Source: Cycas panzhihuaensis (lineage: Eukaryota > Cycadophyta). From it: a stretch of DNA of 64,000 nt. Position 1 is the first letter of the stretch. Every line of letters starts with the position of its first letter. The notes under the pieces are model-generated. The model ran no database searches and had not been told where the DNA came from. It saw nothing but the letters and a program-made list of their open reading frames with translations. The position numbers were made by a program, and so were the translations under genes. Shown here one piece after another: positions 23,778 through 34,105 of this stretch. Location of the stretch: contig CM041465.1 of assembly GCA_023213395.1 (NCBI GenBank), positions 79,553,741 to 79,617,740 of the forward strand, read 5' to 3'.

Positions 23778-24158
23778 TCACCGAATTAGGATAGGAAGAA
23801 ATCTGGCTACTATTGGGTTGGGAGGTAAGAGATTCCCTCTTGAAGCAAGTTCCTTGGGGTTGGCCTTGTATTCCTGAATTAATTCTTGTATCCATTTGGG
23901 GATGGCTATGGAGATAACTTGTAAGGGGTGATTTTTTGGGATCCTGGATAGTCCATTGGCCATGACATTCTCTTTACCCTTCTTGTAGATAATATTGAAA
24001 TTGAACGATTGAAGTTTGTTTACACACTTTTGTTGCTTGTCTGATAAGGTTTTTTGTTTTATGAAATATTTGAGACTATCGTGGTCAGTTTTGACTACGA
24101 ATTTATTACTAAGCAGGTATTGTCGCCATTGGTGTATGGTGTGCATGATTGCTAACAT
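23778..24158 (-). pseudogene. gypsy-3 RNase H, C-terminal part
   Basis: 126 open codons: MLAIMHTIHQWRQYLLSNKF, then KTDHDSLKYFIKQK with the catalytic Asp of TDH present. Next comes KQQKCVNKLQSFNF and a tail reading GKENVMANGLSRIP. The last catalytic position, usually V-ADALSR, reads MANGLSR, so the Asp is replaced by Asn or Gly. The first half of RNase H (24160-24430) is visible in other frames as ALVLTIPNFNRPFALECDAS. Confidence 0.82.
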
Positions 24159-24429
24159 TTTCTTTGTAGATAAGTTTTAATTACTCCCTAGAATTTAGCT
24201 TACGACTTTTGTATAGTAAGGGTCAATCGTTTTGGAGTAATATTGCTCCTACTCTAACTCTTGATGCATCACATTCCAAGGCGAATGGGCGGTTAAAGTT
24301 TGGTATTGTGAGAACAAGTGCAGTTATCATTGCATTTTTTAGTGCTTGGAAGGCCTCTTTTTCTAGTTCTCCCCATGTGAATACATCTTTCTCTATTAAA
24401 TCGATTAGGGGTGCTACAATGTAGGTGTA

Positions 24430-25190
24430 TCCCTTGATAAATAATCATAGGAATCTTGTTGCACCTAAGAATCTTCTTACTCCAGTTATGTTTTTGGGTG
24501 GGGACCAGTTGATAATTGCTTGGATCGTTTTTGGATCCATCTTGATGCCTTCTTAAGTGATGATGTGTCCTAAGTATTTTAGTTTAGTTTGGTCAAAGGT
24601 GCATTTGGCTTTATTTCCAAAGAATTGGTTTTCAACTAAAATTTACAATATGGCTTGGATGTGTTCTAAGTGCTCTTACCAAGTTTGGTTATACATTAGG
24701 ATGTTGTCAATGAACACCAACATAAATTTGTGTAAGGAGGATTGTAGAATTTGGTTCATAATGCTCTCGAATGTAGCCAAGGTATTGGTCAAGCTAAATG
24801 GCATAACCAAAATTCAAATAGCCCCTTGTAGGTTTGGAATGCAATTTTGTAGACATCTTCTCCCTTAATGTGGATCTGGTGGTATTCTAAACATAGGTTG
24901 ATCTTTGAAAAGAATTTGGCTCCATGTACCTCATCGAGTAGGTCATCTATTTGTGGAATAGGTCATCTATTCTTGATGGTGAGTTTGTTGAGTTCTCTAA
25001 AGTCAATGCACATATGGTATGATCCATCTTTTTTTTGGCTTAGTACTACTGGTGATGCGAAGGAGCTTGAGTTAGGCATAATATACCCTTCTTGTAAGAG
25101 TTCTTGGGTTATGCATTCAATTAGTTTTTTGAAGTGGTGCAGGTACTGGTATGGTTGGATATTTACTAGCATTGATCCTAGTTCCAATTC
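24430..25190 (-). pseudogene. gypsy-3 reverse transcriptase
   Basis: 25187-24963 (74 codons) holds the N-terminal part: YLHHFKKLIECITQELLQEG, SPVVLSQKKDGSYHMCIDF and ELNKLTIKN. Further on, the catalytic strand at about 24720-24695 reads VFIDNILMY, so the second Asp of the F-DD motif has become Asn. The thumb is near 24540-24440 (WSPPKNI). The copy could not be active. Confidence 0.78.
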
Positions 25191-25649
25191 TATGGGATGT
25201 TTAGATCCTCAGCTTGGGGATCACCCTTGGGGTTCTTCAAAAACTTAGCTATATTGGTTTATGAGTGCTTGACCTTATGGGGGCTGTTTCAACCACAATT
25301 TAATAGTAGGTCATTAGGTATGAAGTCAAGTTCTTTTCCAGTAGTTTCTCCATTCAGTATGATGTTACTAGTTGGGATGGTGGTGAAGGTGGGGCCTGTA
25401 ATCTATATTTGTGCCCTTTCTAGTGAATGCTCATGAAACGATTGTTGTAGTTAGTAACAAAGTTTCCTAGGTTTTGTAGCCATTTTATGTTGAGTACAAT
25501 ATCTACTCTCTCTATTTGCATTGCAAACATGCAAGTACTGGTGGCATAGTCTACGATTTGTAAGTGTACCTTCTCATAGTATCCCTTACATGGCATGTTG
25601 TTTCCATTGGTGATGGGGACTTAGAATATGTTAAGGGGTTGTAGGGGGA

Positions 25650-26900
25650 GGCCTTATTTGATAGCTATTGGCCTGTCGATAAAGTTATGGGTGCTACCAC
25701 TGTCAACTAAGATTGATATCTTAGTATTCTTGACCATTCCCTCAAAACATAATGTTTGCGGTGTGTTAACTTCCCCAATAATAGCTTGGAGTTATATTTG
25801 TGCATTTTCCCCTTCAATTTCCTTTAGTAGGTCCTGAATCTCAGCTTCCTCATCGATTGGTAGTTGCTCTTCTTCTGAATTATCTTCATATGGGATCTCT
25901 ACCTCTTCATTGTTGACCATGAACGCTTTCTTTGACGGCCATTTATGATTGCAACTCCATTTCCCTCCATAGTCAAAGCAAGATCCTCTCCTTGCGTGTT
26001 CTGCTTTGGATAGCTTAGTTAGTTCATCTCCCTTGTCTATGAGTGAAGGTTTGGTTTTGGTTCATAACCTATTCTAGTTTGGTTGGTAGATTTGGATTGA
26101 GGAGGCTTGGCCTTAGTACCTAGGTTGTTCATTGTGTTGAACGTAACCTTGTAAGGATTCTTGAAATTTGACCTCAACATTTCTAGCTTGGCATATTACT
26201 TTACTTAGGCATTGAACTACCATTGTTTTAAGGTGAAATTTAAGAGGTAGTTTAAGTCTAGTGATATATGTTTCTACTAGTTGTTTGCATTTGATGTCAG
26301 TAGAGACCAAACTTTGTAAATTCTAAAATTATTTAGAGTAGGCTTGTACCGAGCCGATTTGTTGTAATCTCCTGAGTTATGCAAAATAATATGTCTTCCA
26401 TGGGTCCTCATATTGTTCTATTAGGGATGCTTTCAAAATTTCTAGTTGTAGTGTTTGGAATTTTAGTAGATGTTGTTCCACTAGTGAAACCATTTTAGAG
26501 TTTTTTCATATAGATGTAGGGAGGTTGCTAGAATTTTATCTTTGTCGATACTGGGGTTCAATAGATAGTACACATCCATTTGGATTATCTAGATTCAGAT
26601 GCCTTTAAATCTTTCTAGGTCAATTTTTTCTAGGAGGGATTTTGCATTCCTGAGGCCAAAATCTTTTCTACCCTTTTCATCATATTTGTTCTCCTCTTGT
26701 CTGGGGTTCTTCCTATCCTAGTGTTCTTCTTCTTCATCCTCCCTTCCAAGTGGGGTCTGAAGTCCTTTGGTATGTAAGGAAGTCCTTTGGTATGTAAGGT
26801 TTGGTCTATGTTCCCCATTTCTAAGCTTAATAATTTTATGAGTTGGGTTACATTTTCCCATAGTTGTTTGTGCTTCGTATTCATCTAATCATTCATCCTA
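25650..26900 (-). pseudogene. gypsy-3 Gag and protease
   Basis: Gag is visible as 26884-26630 and 26310-26113 (TYITRLKLPLKFHLKTMVVQ), with a zinc knuckle near 25960-26000 reading CFDYGGKWSCNHKW, in which two cysteines are displaced. The protease active site near 25710 reads ISILVDSGSTHNFID, with D-S-G intact. A 20-bp tandem duplication at 26761-26800 breaks the Gag frame. Confidence 0.68.
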
Positions 26901-27684
26901 GCTAATTCACCATTTAGGCTATCTAACTTTTTGTTAATGTCTTCTTTGGTTACTAAGAGGAAGTTCACCATTTTGTATTTGTTTATGCTTGTTTAGTATT
27001 TAAATATTCATTCTCCTATGGGGTATTCTACTAAAATTTTTTCTAATGGTCTATTGTTAGTGGTCTTTGGGGTAGGGCCAAAGTAATTTATTGTGGGCTA
27101 TGGTGTGTTGGTACTTGTGGATAGATTTGTAGTTGTGTCAGGGATATTGTGCAAGGTAGGTTATGATAGGTTTGAGATCAATGATCATGCTACGGTTAGT
27201 TTAAGGGATTTGTGGCGGGGTTATGGACTTATGGAGAGCTAATTTGGGCTGAGACTGGATATGTAGCCATAACAGGAAGGATTGGTCAGGGTAGAGCTTG
27301 CAGGTGGGCAAGTCTAATGTGAGAGATCTAAGATCTATGGGCAAATCTGCTACAGATGGATCTAAGATGGCATGTCCTAGATTTGCATGGTGTGGAGGTT
27401 TGTGTGTGTGTTGGGGGGGGGGGGGGGAGGGAAGGATATCTACAAATAAATTTGAGCTTTGGAAGGGTTAGTTTGGGGTGCAGGATCAGTGGGGGCATCT
27501 AGGAGCTAGATTGAGTAGGTTTGGGCATATTTGTGAATGTAGAGAAATATCTGAGTAGATTGAGTAGGTCAAGGCATTTGCAAACATAGAGAAATCTATG
27601 AGAGAATTTGGTTTTGAGGTGAGGGAGGTGGTGTTTTAGGTCTACAATTATGGTGAGGTGAGCAAGTACCCTTCTCAGAACCTT
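26901..27684 (-). other. Leader of gypsy-3
   Basis: The stretch between primer site and Gag has no protein motif. It contains a run of 15 G (plus strand) at 27413-27427, preceded by a short (TG)n tract, and a repeated phrase with TTGAGTAGGT (around 27510 and 27560). Confidence 0.5.
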
Positions 27685-27696
27685 GCTTTAATACCA
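27685..27696 (-). other. Primer binding site (tRNA-Met) of gypsy-3
   Basis: Minus-strand TGGTATTAAAGC differs from the standard TGGTATCAGAGC at two positions, both transitions. It lies one base from the LTR end. Confidence 0.68.
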
Positions 27697-27697
27697 A

Positions 27698-28300
27698 TGT
27701 AGCATTTCTACATCTGTTGATAGATGTGATAAGTGGGGGATGGGGGTGACAACATTGGTAATGGTGGAAACAAACACAAAACTACTATCAATGAGGTATC
27801 GTCGAGCAGCATCTCCATTGAATCCTTGGTGCTATCCTCTTCAAGGCAAGGTGTCCTCCATGAGTGCTCGGAACCCCATGAGACTTCCAATTCTGCCACA
27901 AAAAACAAGATACCTTAGGTTGGGGCCTTTCACAACTATAAATAGGTGTCTCCTCATAATTAGCCAAATGGTTTTGTTCATGGTTAGCTAGAAAGGTTTA
28001 GGCTTGTGTCCTTGGTTGGCCAAGTAAGATAGTACTCCTCTTAGTCAACTAGATAGTTTAGTTTATGGTCGACTAGAAGGGTTTAGGCTTGTCTAGGTTG
28101 ACGAGGGTCATCTCCTTGGGAGTACTATATTATTGTCTTCAAATCTGCATGGCCATGTCAACTACAACTGCAACAAATGCCAAGGGATGTTGTTGGGCAT
28201 ATGAATGCTGGTAGGCCTAGCTAGGGTTGGTCTAGTCTTCACATGTATCTGCTACCATAGGAAATTGAAAGATGAATCATGTGTGATCACTCCCCCGTAC
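27698..28300 (-). repeat. 5' LTR of gypsy-3 (right end approximate)
   Basis: The LTR ends in TACA next to the primer site. A possible TATA box on the minus strand (TATTTATAG) lies near 27938-27946. The upstream end is not defined because the 3' LTR is missing. Confidence 0.48.
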
Positions 28301-29470
28301 TGAAATCTGGAGTCCATCCTTCAACATAGTACATGATTATTACATTACATTAGTTCCTATGCAGACTTCCCTTCTCACTAATGATGAAGGGGACAATATT
28401 ACATAAAATTTTCAATCAATGTATGGTGTTGCAATTAGGCCTTCATGTGCACCTAAAGGCCAACTACCTAAATTGTATCCTACCTAAGAAAAATCTTAGC
28501 CAAAGAGTTCAAAAGTATTGCAAAATTCAGAGTTTATCCTAATTTCAAAGGGAAACAACAAGTGGAGGGGCATTCCCCAACACACACTACTCAATCAAAC
28601 TACCGATGGAGTATTAAGCTTGGTCTTTAGGTGAGTGTTACCATCCACAACTTCAACCTTTGTATCATGATCAAACATCTGCTACACCAAATTAATCACA
28701 CAAATCCACTCTTCCTCATTAGCGCAACCAAGGTAAAATAAATATTGAAGGACAACTCTGGGAATATTTCTTGAAAGCGTGACTAGAAAAATTTGCCCCT
28801 ACCTTTCTACTTTGGATGTAGGTCTTCATGTTGATAGATGGTTGGATTCGTTAGATCTTCAAGTTAGGATAGCTTTTCCTCTGTCGAAGCAATCTCCAAA
28901 ATTCTCCTCAAAAACCAAAACAATATCAAACACTTTAATGCCAATATTGCCTACTATGTGACCTACTATTTATTCTTTAGAGGAAGATATTGACAATTTC
29001 TTGAAGAAGCTCAGCTACCTACGAAATGAAAATTTTCTTTTACATCTATCTATAATAAATCAAAATTGCAAAAGGGAAACCTATTCTATCATGCCCTACA
29101 GGAACAGGTATATATAAGGACCTAGTTCCTTAACCGTCCTTGGTCAAGCCATAGCATTGGCAAATCTATAAAGTATAACTTTTTATTTTCTAGTTCAATT
29201 CATCCTATCTGATAAGAATGCACAATTTATGCTTCACCAAGTGTGGGGATGCACCATTTCGGTCTCTTAGCTCAACCAGTAGCTTGGTGCTTAAGTTGTA
29301 GTCCATTTGGACTTCAGTTATTTGTCACTTTCTTTCAACACTTCATTCAATTAAAAATCACTCTTTGTTTGTTGCTTGCATAATACAAAAGCAACCAAAT
29401 TACTGAGATGGGTAGTACAAACAGGGAAGCACATGATATGAATGAGGGAAGAATAGGGGGAATAAAATAA
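28301..29470. other. Spacer, no gene recognised
   Basis: No open frame longer than about 60 codons and no retroelement motif that I could place. A short tRNA-like A-box phrase near 29265 lacks a matching B box and was not called. Confidence 0.45.
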
Positions 29471-29866
29471 TGTAAGGGTAGGTGTTAGATTTAGATACCT
29501 TTATGACTTCTTTGGAGTACAAGAATTCAATTGGCCAATACATAATTTGCAAGGATGAATACACATTAATGATACAATCTCAAAACAAAATCATCTCTCA
29601 TTAACTTCAACTATGCACTATATATGCATCAATACAAATTATGCACTACATATGCATCAATACAAATTATGCACTATATATGCATAAATACAAATTCTAA
29701 AAGGAATCTAATCTCTAACTAGGTGACATGTGATGTAAGAGTTGTAACCCTTAATGACTCATCACTCACAAATCAATTAAATAATCCTAAGATCTAATAT
29801 TTTACAAAATTTAAGGGAGGCCTCATAACTTAAGTTATGAGCTATGAATAAACATTAATATCAACA
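29471..29866 (-). repeat. 3' LTR of copia-A
   Basis: 396 bp, running in element orientation from TGTTGATATTAATG to a CCTTACA end. The purine tract ATTAAGGGGGAG precedes it (29878-29867). It holds a three-fold tandem 28-bp repeat (29613-29696) that is single in the copia-A 5' LTR and in copia-B. Confidence 0.85.
29613..29696. repeat. Three tandem 28-bp units inside the copia-A 3' LTR
   Basis: Units 29613-29640, 29641-29668 and 29669-29696 share ATGCACTATATATGCAT. Adding two units explains why this LTR is about 60 bp longer than its relatives. Confidence 0.88.
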
Positions 29867-30220
29867 CTCCCCCTTAATGTTTATTTCATTTTTCCTGACA
29901 CCTAAACCATCCTGGAAAGTTTGAGATCTTTCAGCTACTAGTGGTTTGGTGAAAATGTCATCTGGTTGTTCTTTTGTTGCCTTGTACAACATCTCTATCA
30001 CACATTTTTTAATCAATTCTCGAATAAAGTGATAGTGTACCTCAATGTGTTTGGTGCGAACATGGTACACAAGAATTTTTGCAATCTGCAAGGCACTCTG
30101 ATTGTCATAGTACAAGATAGTTGATTCCAATTGTGGTAGTCCCATGTCCTCCAAAATTTGTTGTGACCAAATGGCTTTAGTAGTTGTTGCAACTATAGCC
30201 TTGTATTTTGCTTCAATCAA
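29861..30220 (-). pseudogene. copia-A RNase H
   Basis: 119 open codons: IEAKYKAIVATTTKAIWSQQ, then LYYDNQSALQIAK, RTKHIEVHYHFI and DDIFTKPLV. All the usual blocks of copia RNase H are visible (E-KY, DNQSA, TKHI, IFTK). The frame runs into the polypurine tract and ends at the LTR start, as expected for the end of pol. Confidence 0.85.
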
Positions 30221-30399
30221 GGCTAAAACAAGATTTGATTGCTTTTTACTGCTCCATGTGACAATAACTTATCCTAAACTAAAACAATATCCAGAAATTG
30301 ACCTTCTGCTATCGACACATCTAGCCTAATCAAAATTTGTAAATTCTGTCAACTTGAAATTATCGTTATGTTGGAATTTAATTCCATATCAAATTGTCC

Positions 30400-31450
30400 T
30401 TTTCAAGTATTTGAGGATTCTTTTTGAAACTTTCCAATGACTATTTTGGTACTATCATAAATCTAGACACTTTTCCAACTGCAAAAGATATATCAAATCT
30501 AGCGGTAATCAAATGTATTAGACTTCCCACCAGTTGCCTATACAATTTTGAATCAACGTCTACTCTACCATTTTCAGTTGTTAATCGAGAATTTATCTTC
30601 ATGGGGGTGGGCATAGGTTTACAATCATCCATTCTAAATTTCTTCAGAATTTTCTAGGTGTACTTTACCTACGAGATGAAGACATGTCCAGGCCTTTGCC
30701 ATACTTCCATACCAAGCAAGTAGCGTAGAGTTCCAAGATCTGCATTCAAGTTTTGATATCATTACCTCTTATCAGTAGATTGTCAATGTACAATGTCACA
30801 AACATGATATTAGTATTTTCTTCTTCCATTTAGAGATTTGAGTCAGTTCAAATTCTCTCAAATCCATTCTTTAGAAAGTACTAATCAATCCTTTCATACT
30901 AGGCTCTAGGATCCTATTTTAGGCCATACAAGGCCTTTCTGAATCAGCGTACCAAGTGCTCTTAACCTTTTTCAACAAAGCCAAGTGGTTGCTCCATGTA
31001 GACTTCTTTATTTAAATTCCCATTCAAAAAAGGCACTTTTCACATCCATCTGGTGTAGTTGCCAATTGAATTGTGTAACTATCACCATAATAATTCAAAT
31101 TATATTCATCTTTGCAACAAGAGCGAATGTTTCTTGGTAGTCGATCCCTTCTAGCTGCTTGAAGCCTTTCGCTACAAGTCGAGCTTTGTATTTGTTTACA
31201 TAGTCATCAAATTTGAACTTTTTCTTGTAGATCTATTTGCATCCAATTGAATGCTTTCCAATAGGCAATTTGACCAAATTTCATATGTGGTTCTTCTTGA
31301 CAGCTTGGATTTCAGATTCCATAGTTTCATTTCACTTTTTCTCCTTGAATGCTTCTTCAATCATTGATGGTTCACTTGAATCCAATACACATGCCATAAG
31401 AGCTATGTTCTCTTGTTTATAAGGTCGCATTTTTTATTTTCGCTTTCCTT
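30400..31450 (-). pseudogene. copia-A reverse transcriptase
   Basis: Heavily frameshifted. From about 31200 one reads the conserved start (YKARLVAKGFKQLEGIDYQE and FALVAKMN), then a QMDVKSAF block near 31040. The catalytic Y-DD strand at about 30790-30770 reads LYIDNLLI, so the second Asp is Asn. The C-terminal part 30632-30441 is open (63 codons): LYRQLVGSLIHLITARFDIS. Confidence 0.78.
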
Positions 31451-31859
31451 CAGAATCAGGGAACAATTTTTCAGCGTCCATAGATTTTGTGTACCATTTC
31501 AAAAACTTTTTCTATGAAGATGAAGGTGTCAAATCAAACAGTTTTTATAGCTTCAATTTTAGGTCTCTCTTTGCCTTCTTTTTAGATTTAACTTTTGAAG
31601 ACTACAAAGATTCCAACTCTACTTCATCACCTATATCAAATGACTTATATTTAAGTTGAACAATATCACATGAAGTACTGCACTTAGGTGGTTCTTCAAC
31701 CTGATCTTCAAGCTTAACTGAATCAACATCTCGAACCTCATCTTCCTAAAAAGGTAACATCATGAGTTGTATGAACTTTTTGAGTTGACAACTCGTATGC
31801 TCTGTACACTTTGCTTTCTTTAGAGTATCCAACAAGGATTCACTTTATGCTTTTGTAGT

Positions 31860-32490
31860 CCAACTTTCGTCATTTTTCCTTTGGAATATACATGTACACA
31901 TTACATCCAAAGATTCTCCAATGACTTATAGTTGGTTTCCTATATGTCCAAGCTCCCTCAGTTGTCATGTTCATCACAATCCTTGTAGTGCATCTGTTCG
32001 TTAGGTATGTTGCTCTATTCACAACTTCTACCCATAAGAAATTAGTAATGTCCTTGCCTCCTATCATCACTTTGGCTTTTCCAACCAAAGTTCTATTTAT
32101 CCATTCAACAACTCCATTTTGCTGAGGTGTGTAGGTAGTAGCAAACTGCTTTTGAATTCCATAATCATTATAGAATTGGATGAATTCATTTGAAGTGTAC
32201 TCTCTGCTATTTTCAGTTTGCAGGACCTTAATCTTGTGTCCACTCTTATTCTCCACCAACTCCTTAAACTATTTGAAATAAGTGAAGGCTTGTGATTTTT
32301 CCCTCAATGGAAAAATCCAGATTTTTTTTGCAAAGTCATCAATGAAAGTGATGAAATATCCCACTCCACCGAGCGACATGACACATATTGGTCCATAAAT
32401 GTCAGAGTAAACCAGATGAAAGTGTGGTCCACACTTTCTTGTTCGAAAACGGTTCTCTATGTTACTCACCAACAATACAGAGTTCACATA
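31860..32490 (-). pseudogene. copia-A integrase
   Basis: 32487-32269 has HLVYSDIYGPI with the first catalytic Asp, then FITFIDDFAKKIWIFPL. 32259-31870 has KVLQTENSREYTSNEF, where the second catalytic Asp is replaced by Glu. The Glu region is intact (PQQNGVVEWINRTL), followed by TYLTNRC and IFGCNVYMYIPKEK at the end of the domain. One frameshift separates the halves. Confidence 0.82.
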
Positions 32491-32981
32491 AACAACTTTT
32501 ATTGTTAAGCAAAGGTAGACGGTGAATCATTTTCAATTTATATATCAATTAGAGATTAAGTAGTTCAAATGGTCCATTCTTTTATGCCATGCTTTTTGCT
32601 TAGACGATATAGTAAGGAATGCTCTCTATACATAAGAGTATCCTTGTAATTTTTACATATTATTCTCTTTAAGTCCTATGTCTACAACCTTGTTCTGTTT
32701 GTCTCAAACCATGCATTGTCCTCAAGCAAATGTTACATTCATATCTTATTGTTTAATTTCACCAATTGAAACAAGATTCACCCTCATATTTGGTACATAC
32801 AAGACATTTTCCAAATGTTGTTTATCACCATTTAATAGAATAAATGATATTTTTCTAATTCCAATTGCCTCCAACTTGATATCATCTCCACTAGTTACTT
32901 TATGATTCACCTGCCACATCTCACTAAACCATTACAACCTTCTTGTCATATGTTCTGATGCACTTGAATCAATGAACCATA

Positions 32982-33547
32982 CATCCAATGCAGTAGAACC
33001 AAGTTTATATGTGACAAAAAACAATCATGTTGTGACTGTGTTATATTTCTCTTCAATTGAGTCCATCACATGACCATGTTGTCTAGGTGGTCTTGTTGTC
33101 ATTGTTGCTGCTTTTGTTGTTGGCATTGATTTTGAGGTTGTTGAGAGCATTGTTGTCACTACCATACCCAACAATCCTTCTTGATTTTACCTAACTTCCC
33201 ACAATGATAACATTTTAGCCTATATTATCCCTTTGATGCTCTTGGTTTGCCCTTTTGAACTGCAGCTATACATCCAGTGCAGTAGAACCCATTTTATATG
33301 TGACAAAAAACAATCATGTTGTGACTATGTTATATTTCTCTTCAACTGAGTCCATCACATGACCATGTTGTCCAGGTGGTCATTGTTGTTGCTTTTGTTG
33401 TTGGGATTGATTTTGAGGTTGTTGAGAGCATTATTGTCACTACCATACCCAACAATCCTTCTTGATGTGACCTAACTTCCCACAATGATAACATTTTAGC
33501 CTATATTATCCCTTTGATGCTCTTGGTTTTCCCTTTTGAACTGCAGC
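32982..33547. repeat. Tandem duplication of about 289 bp covering the Gag zinc knuckle
   Basis: Copy 1 is about 32982-33270 and copy 2 about 33271-33547. Both run from CATCCARTGCAGTAGAACC to TTGAACTGCAGCT. They differ at scattered bases and by short deletions in the CAA/GTT-rich stretch. The 289-bp period is not a multiple of three. Confidence 0.88.
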
Positions 33548-34105
33548 TTCAAAAGGTGCATTCTTCTTTGGAATATAATCTTGTTTACCTTTAGATTTTG
33601 ATCCTAGTGCTCCAAAAGATTTACCACACGTGTTTCAATTTTTTTTCATGTTCCATAACCAAGGATTCCAAAGATCCAATCGTTAGAGTGGACAATTTGT
33701 CAGATAGGGTCAATGTGGTTATGAGGTTCTCATATGGGAGTGGTAGACTCCCCAACACATAAGCTATTATTTCTAAATCAAGAAAGATCTCCTCAATTAT
33801 TAACAATTGATCTTGAATTGATTTAACATGAGATCCATTATATTTTTTGTCATCTTCAGTGTATACAACTCACTCCACAGGTTTAAGGCTCCCACGTCGT
33901 CCTTGTGTTTAAAATGGTTCATGATTGTGTCCCACATCTGCCTCGGTGTAGTAGCATCCCTGATGTTCAAAATGATGTTGCCACTTATAAATAGGTTGAG
34001 AAATTTGAATGTTATCCTCATCTTTGATTGATACTCAACATTGAAGTTAGCATCTGTCTTTAGCTTGTTTTGGAAGTCAATGATCTCGTTAGCATCCTTT
34101 CCCAT
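33000..34105 (-). pseudogene. copia-A Gag with duplicated zinc knuckle
   Basis: 34105-33800 (101 codons) and 33806-33621 hold the Gag core: FLNLFISGNIILNIRDATTP, MWDTIMNHF, then LPLPYENLITTLTLSDKLST. A CCHC knuckle near 33490-33445 is complete (CYHCGKLGHIKKDC), preceded and followed by Gln-rich coding. A second knuckle near 33200-33155 has the His changed to Lys (CYHCGKLGKIKKDC). The two knuckles come from a tandem DNA duplication (32982-33547). Confidence 0.76.

Larger units (their letters stand above)
23699..28300 (-). mobile_element. 3'-truncated Ty3/gypsy element (gypsy-3)
   Basis: Minus strand, read from right to left: 5' LTR (27698 to about 28300), primer site (27685-27696), leader, Gag (about 26900-25950), protease (about 25850-25650), RT (about 25190-24430) and RNase H (about 24430-23778). 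Integrase and the 3' LTR are missing at the junction with copia-2. Stops and frameshifts are frequent. The right end of the LTR is approximate because no partner is present. Confidence 0.76.

Noticed and set aside
24557-25436. Series of plus-strand open frames
   Set aside because: Antisense of gypsy-3 RT and protease, where the motifs are on the minus strand.
29260-29330. Possible tRNA gene (TTAGCTCAACCAGT phrase)
   Set aside because: Only the A-box side fits. No B box or foldable T-arm and acceptor pairing was found.
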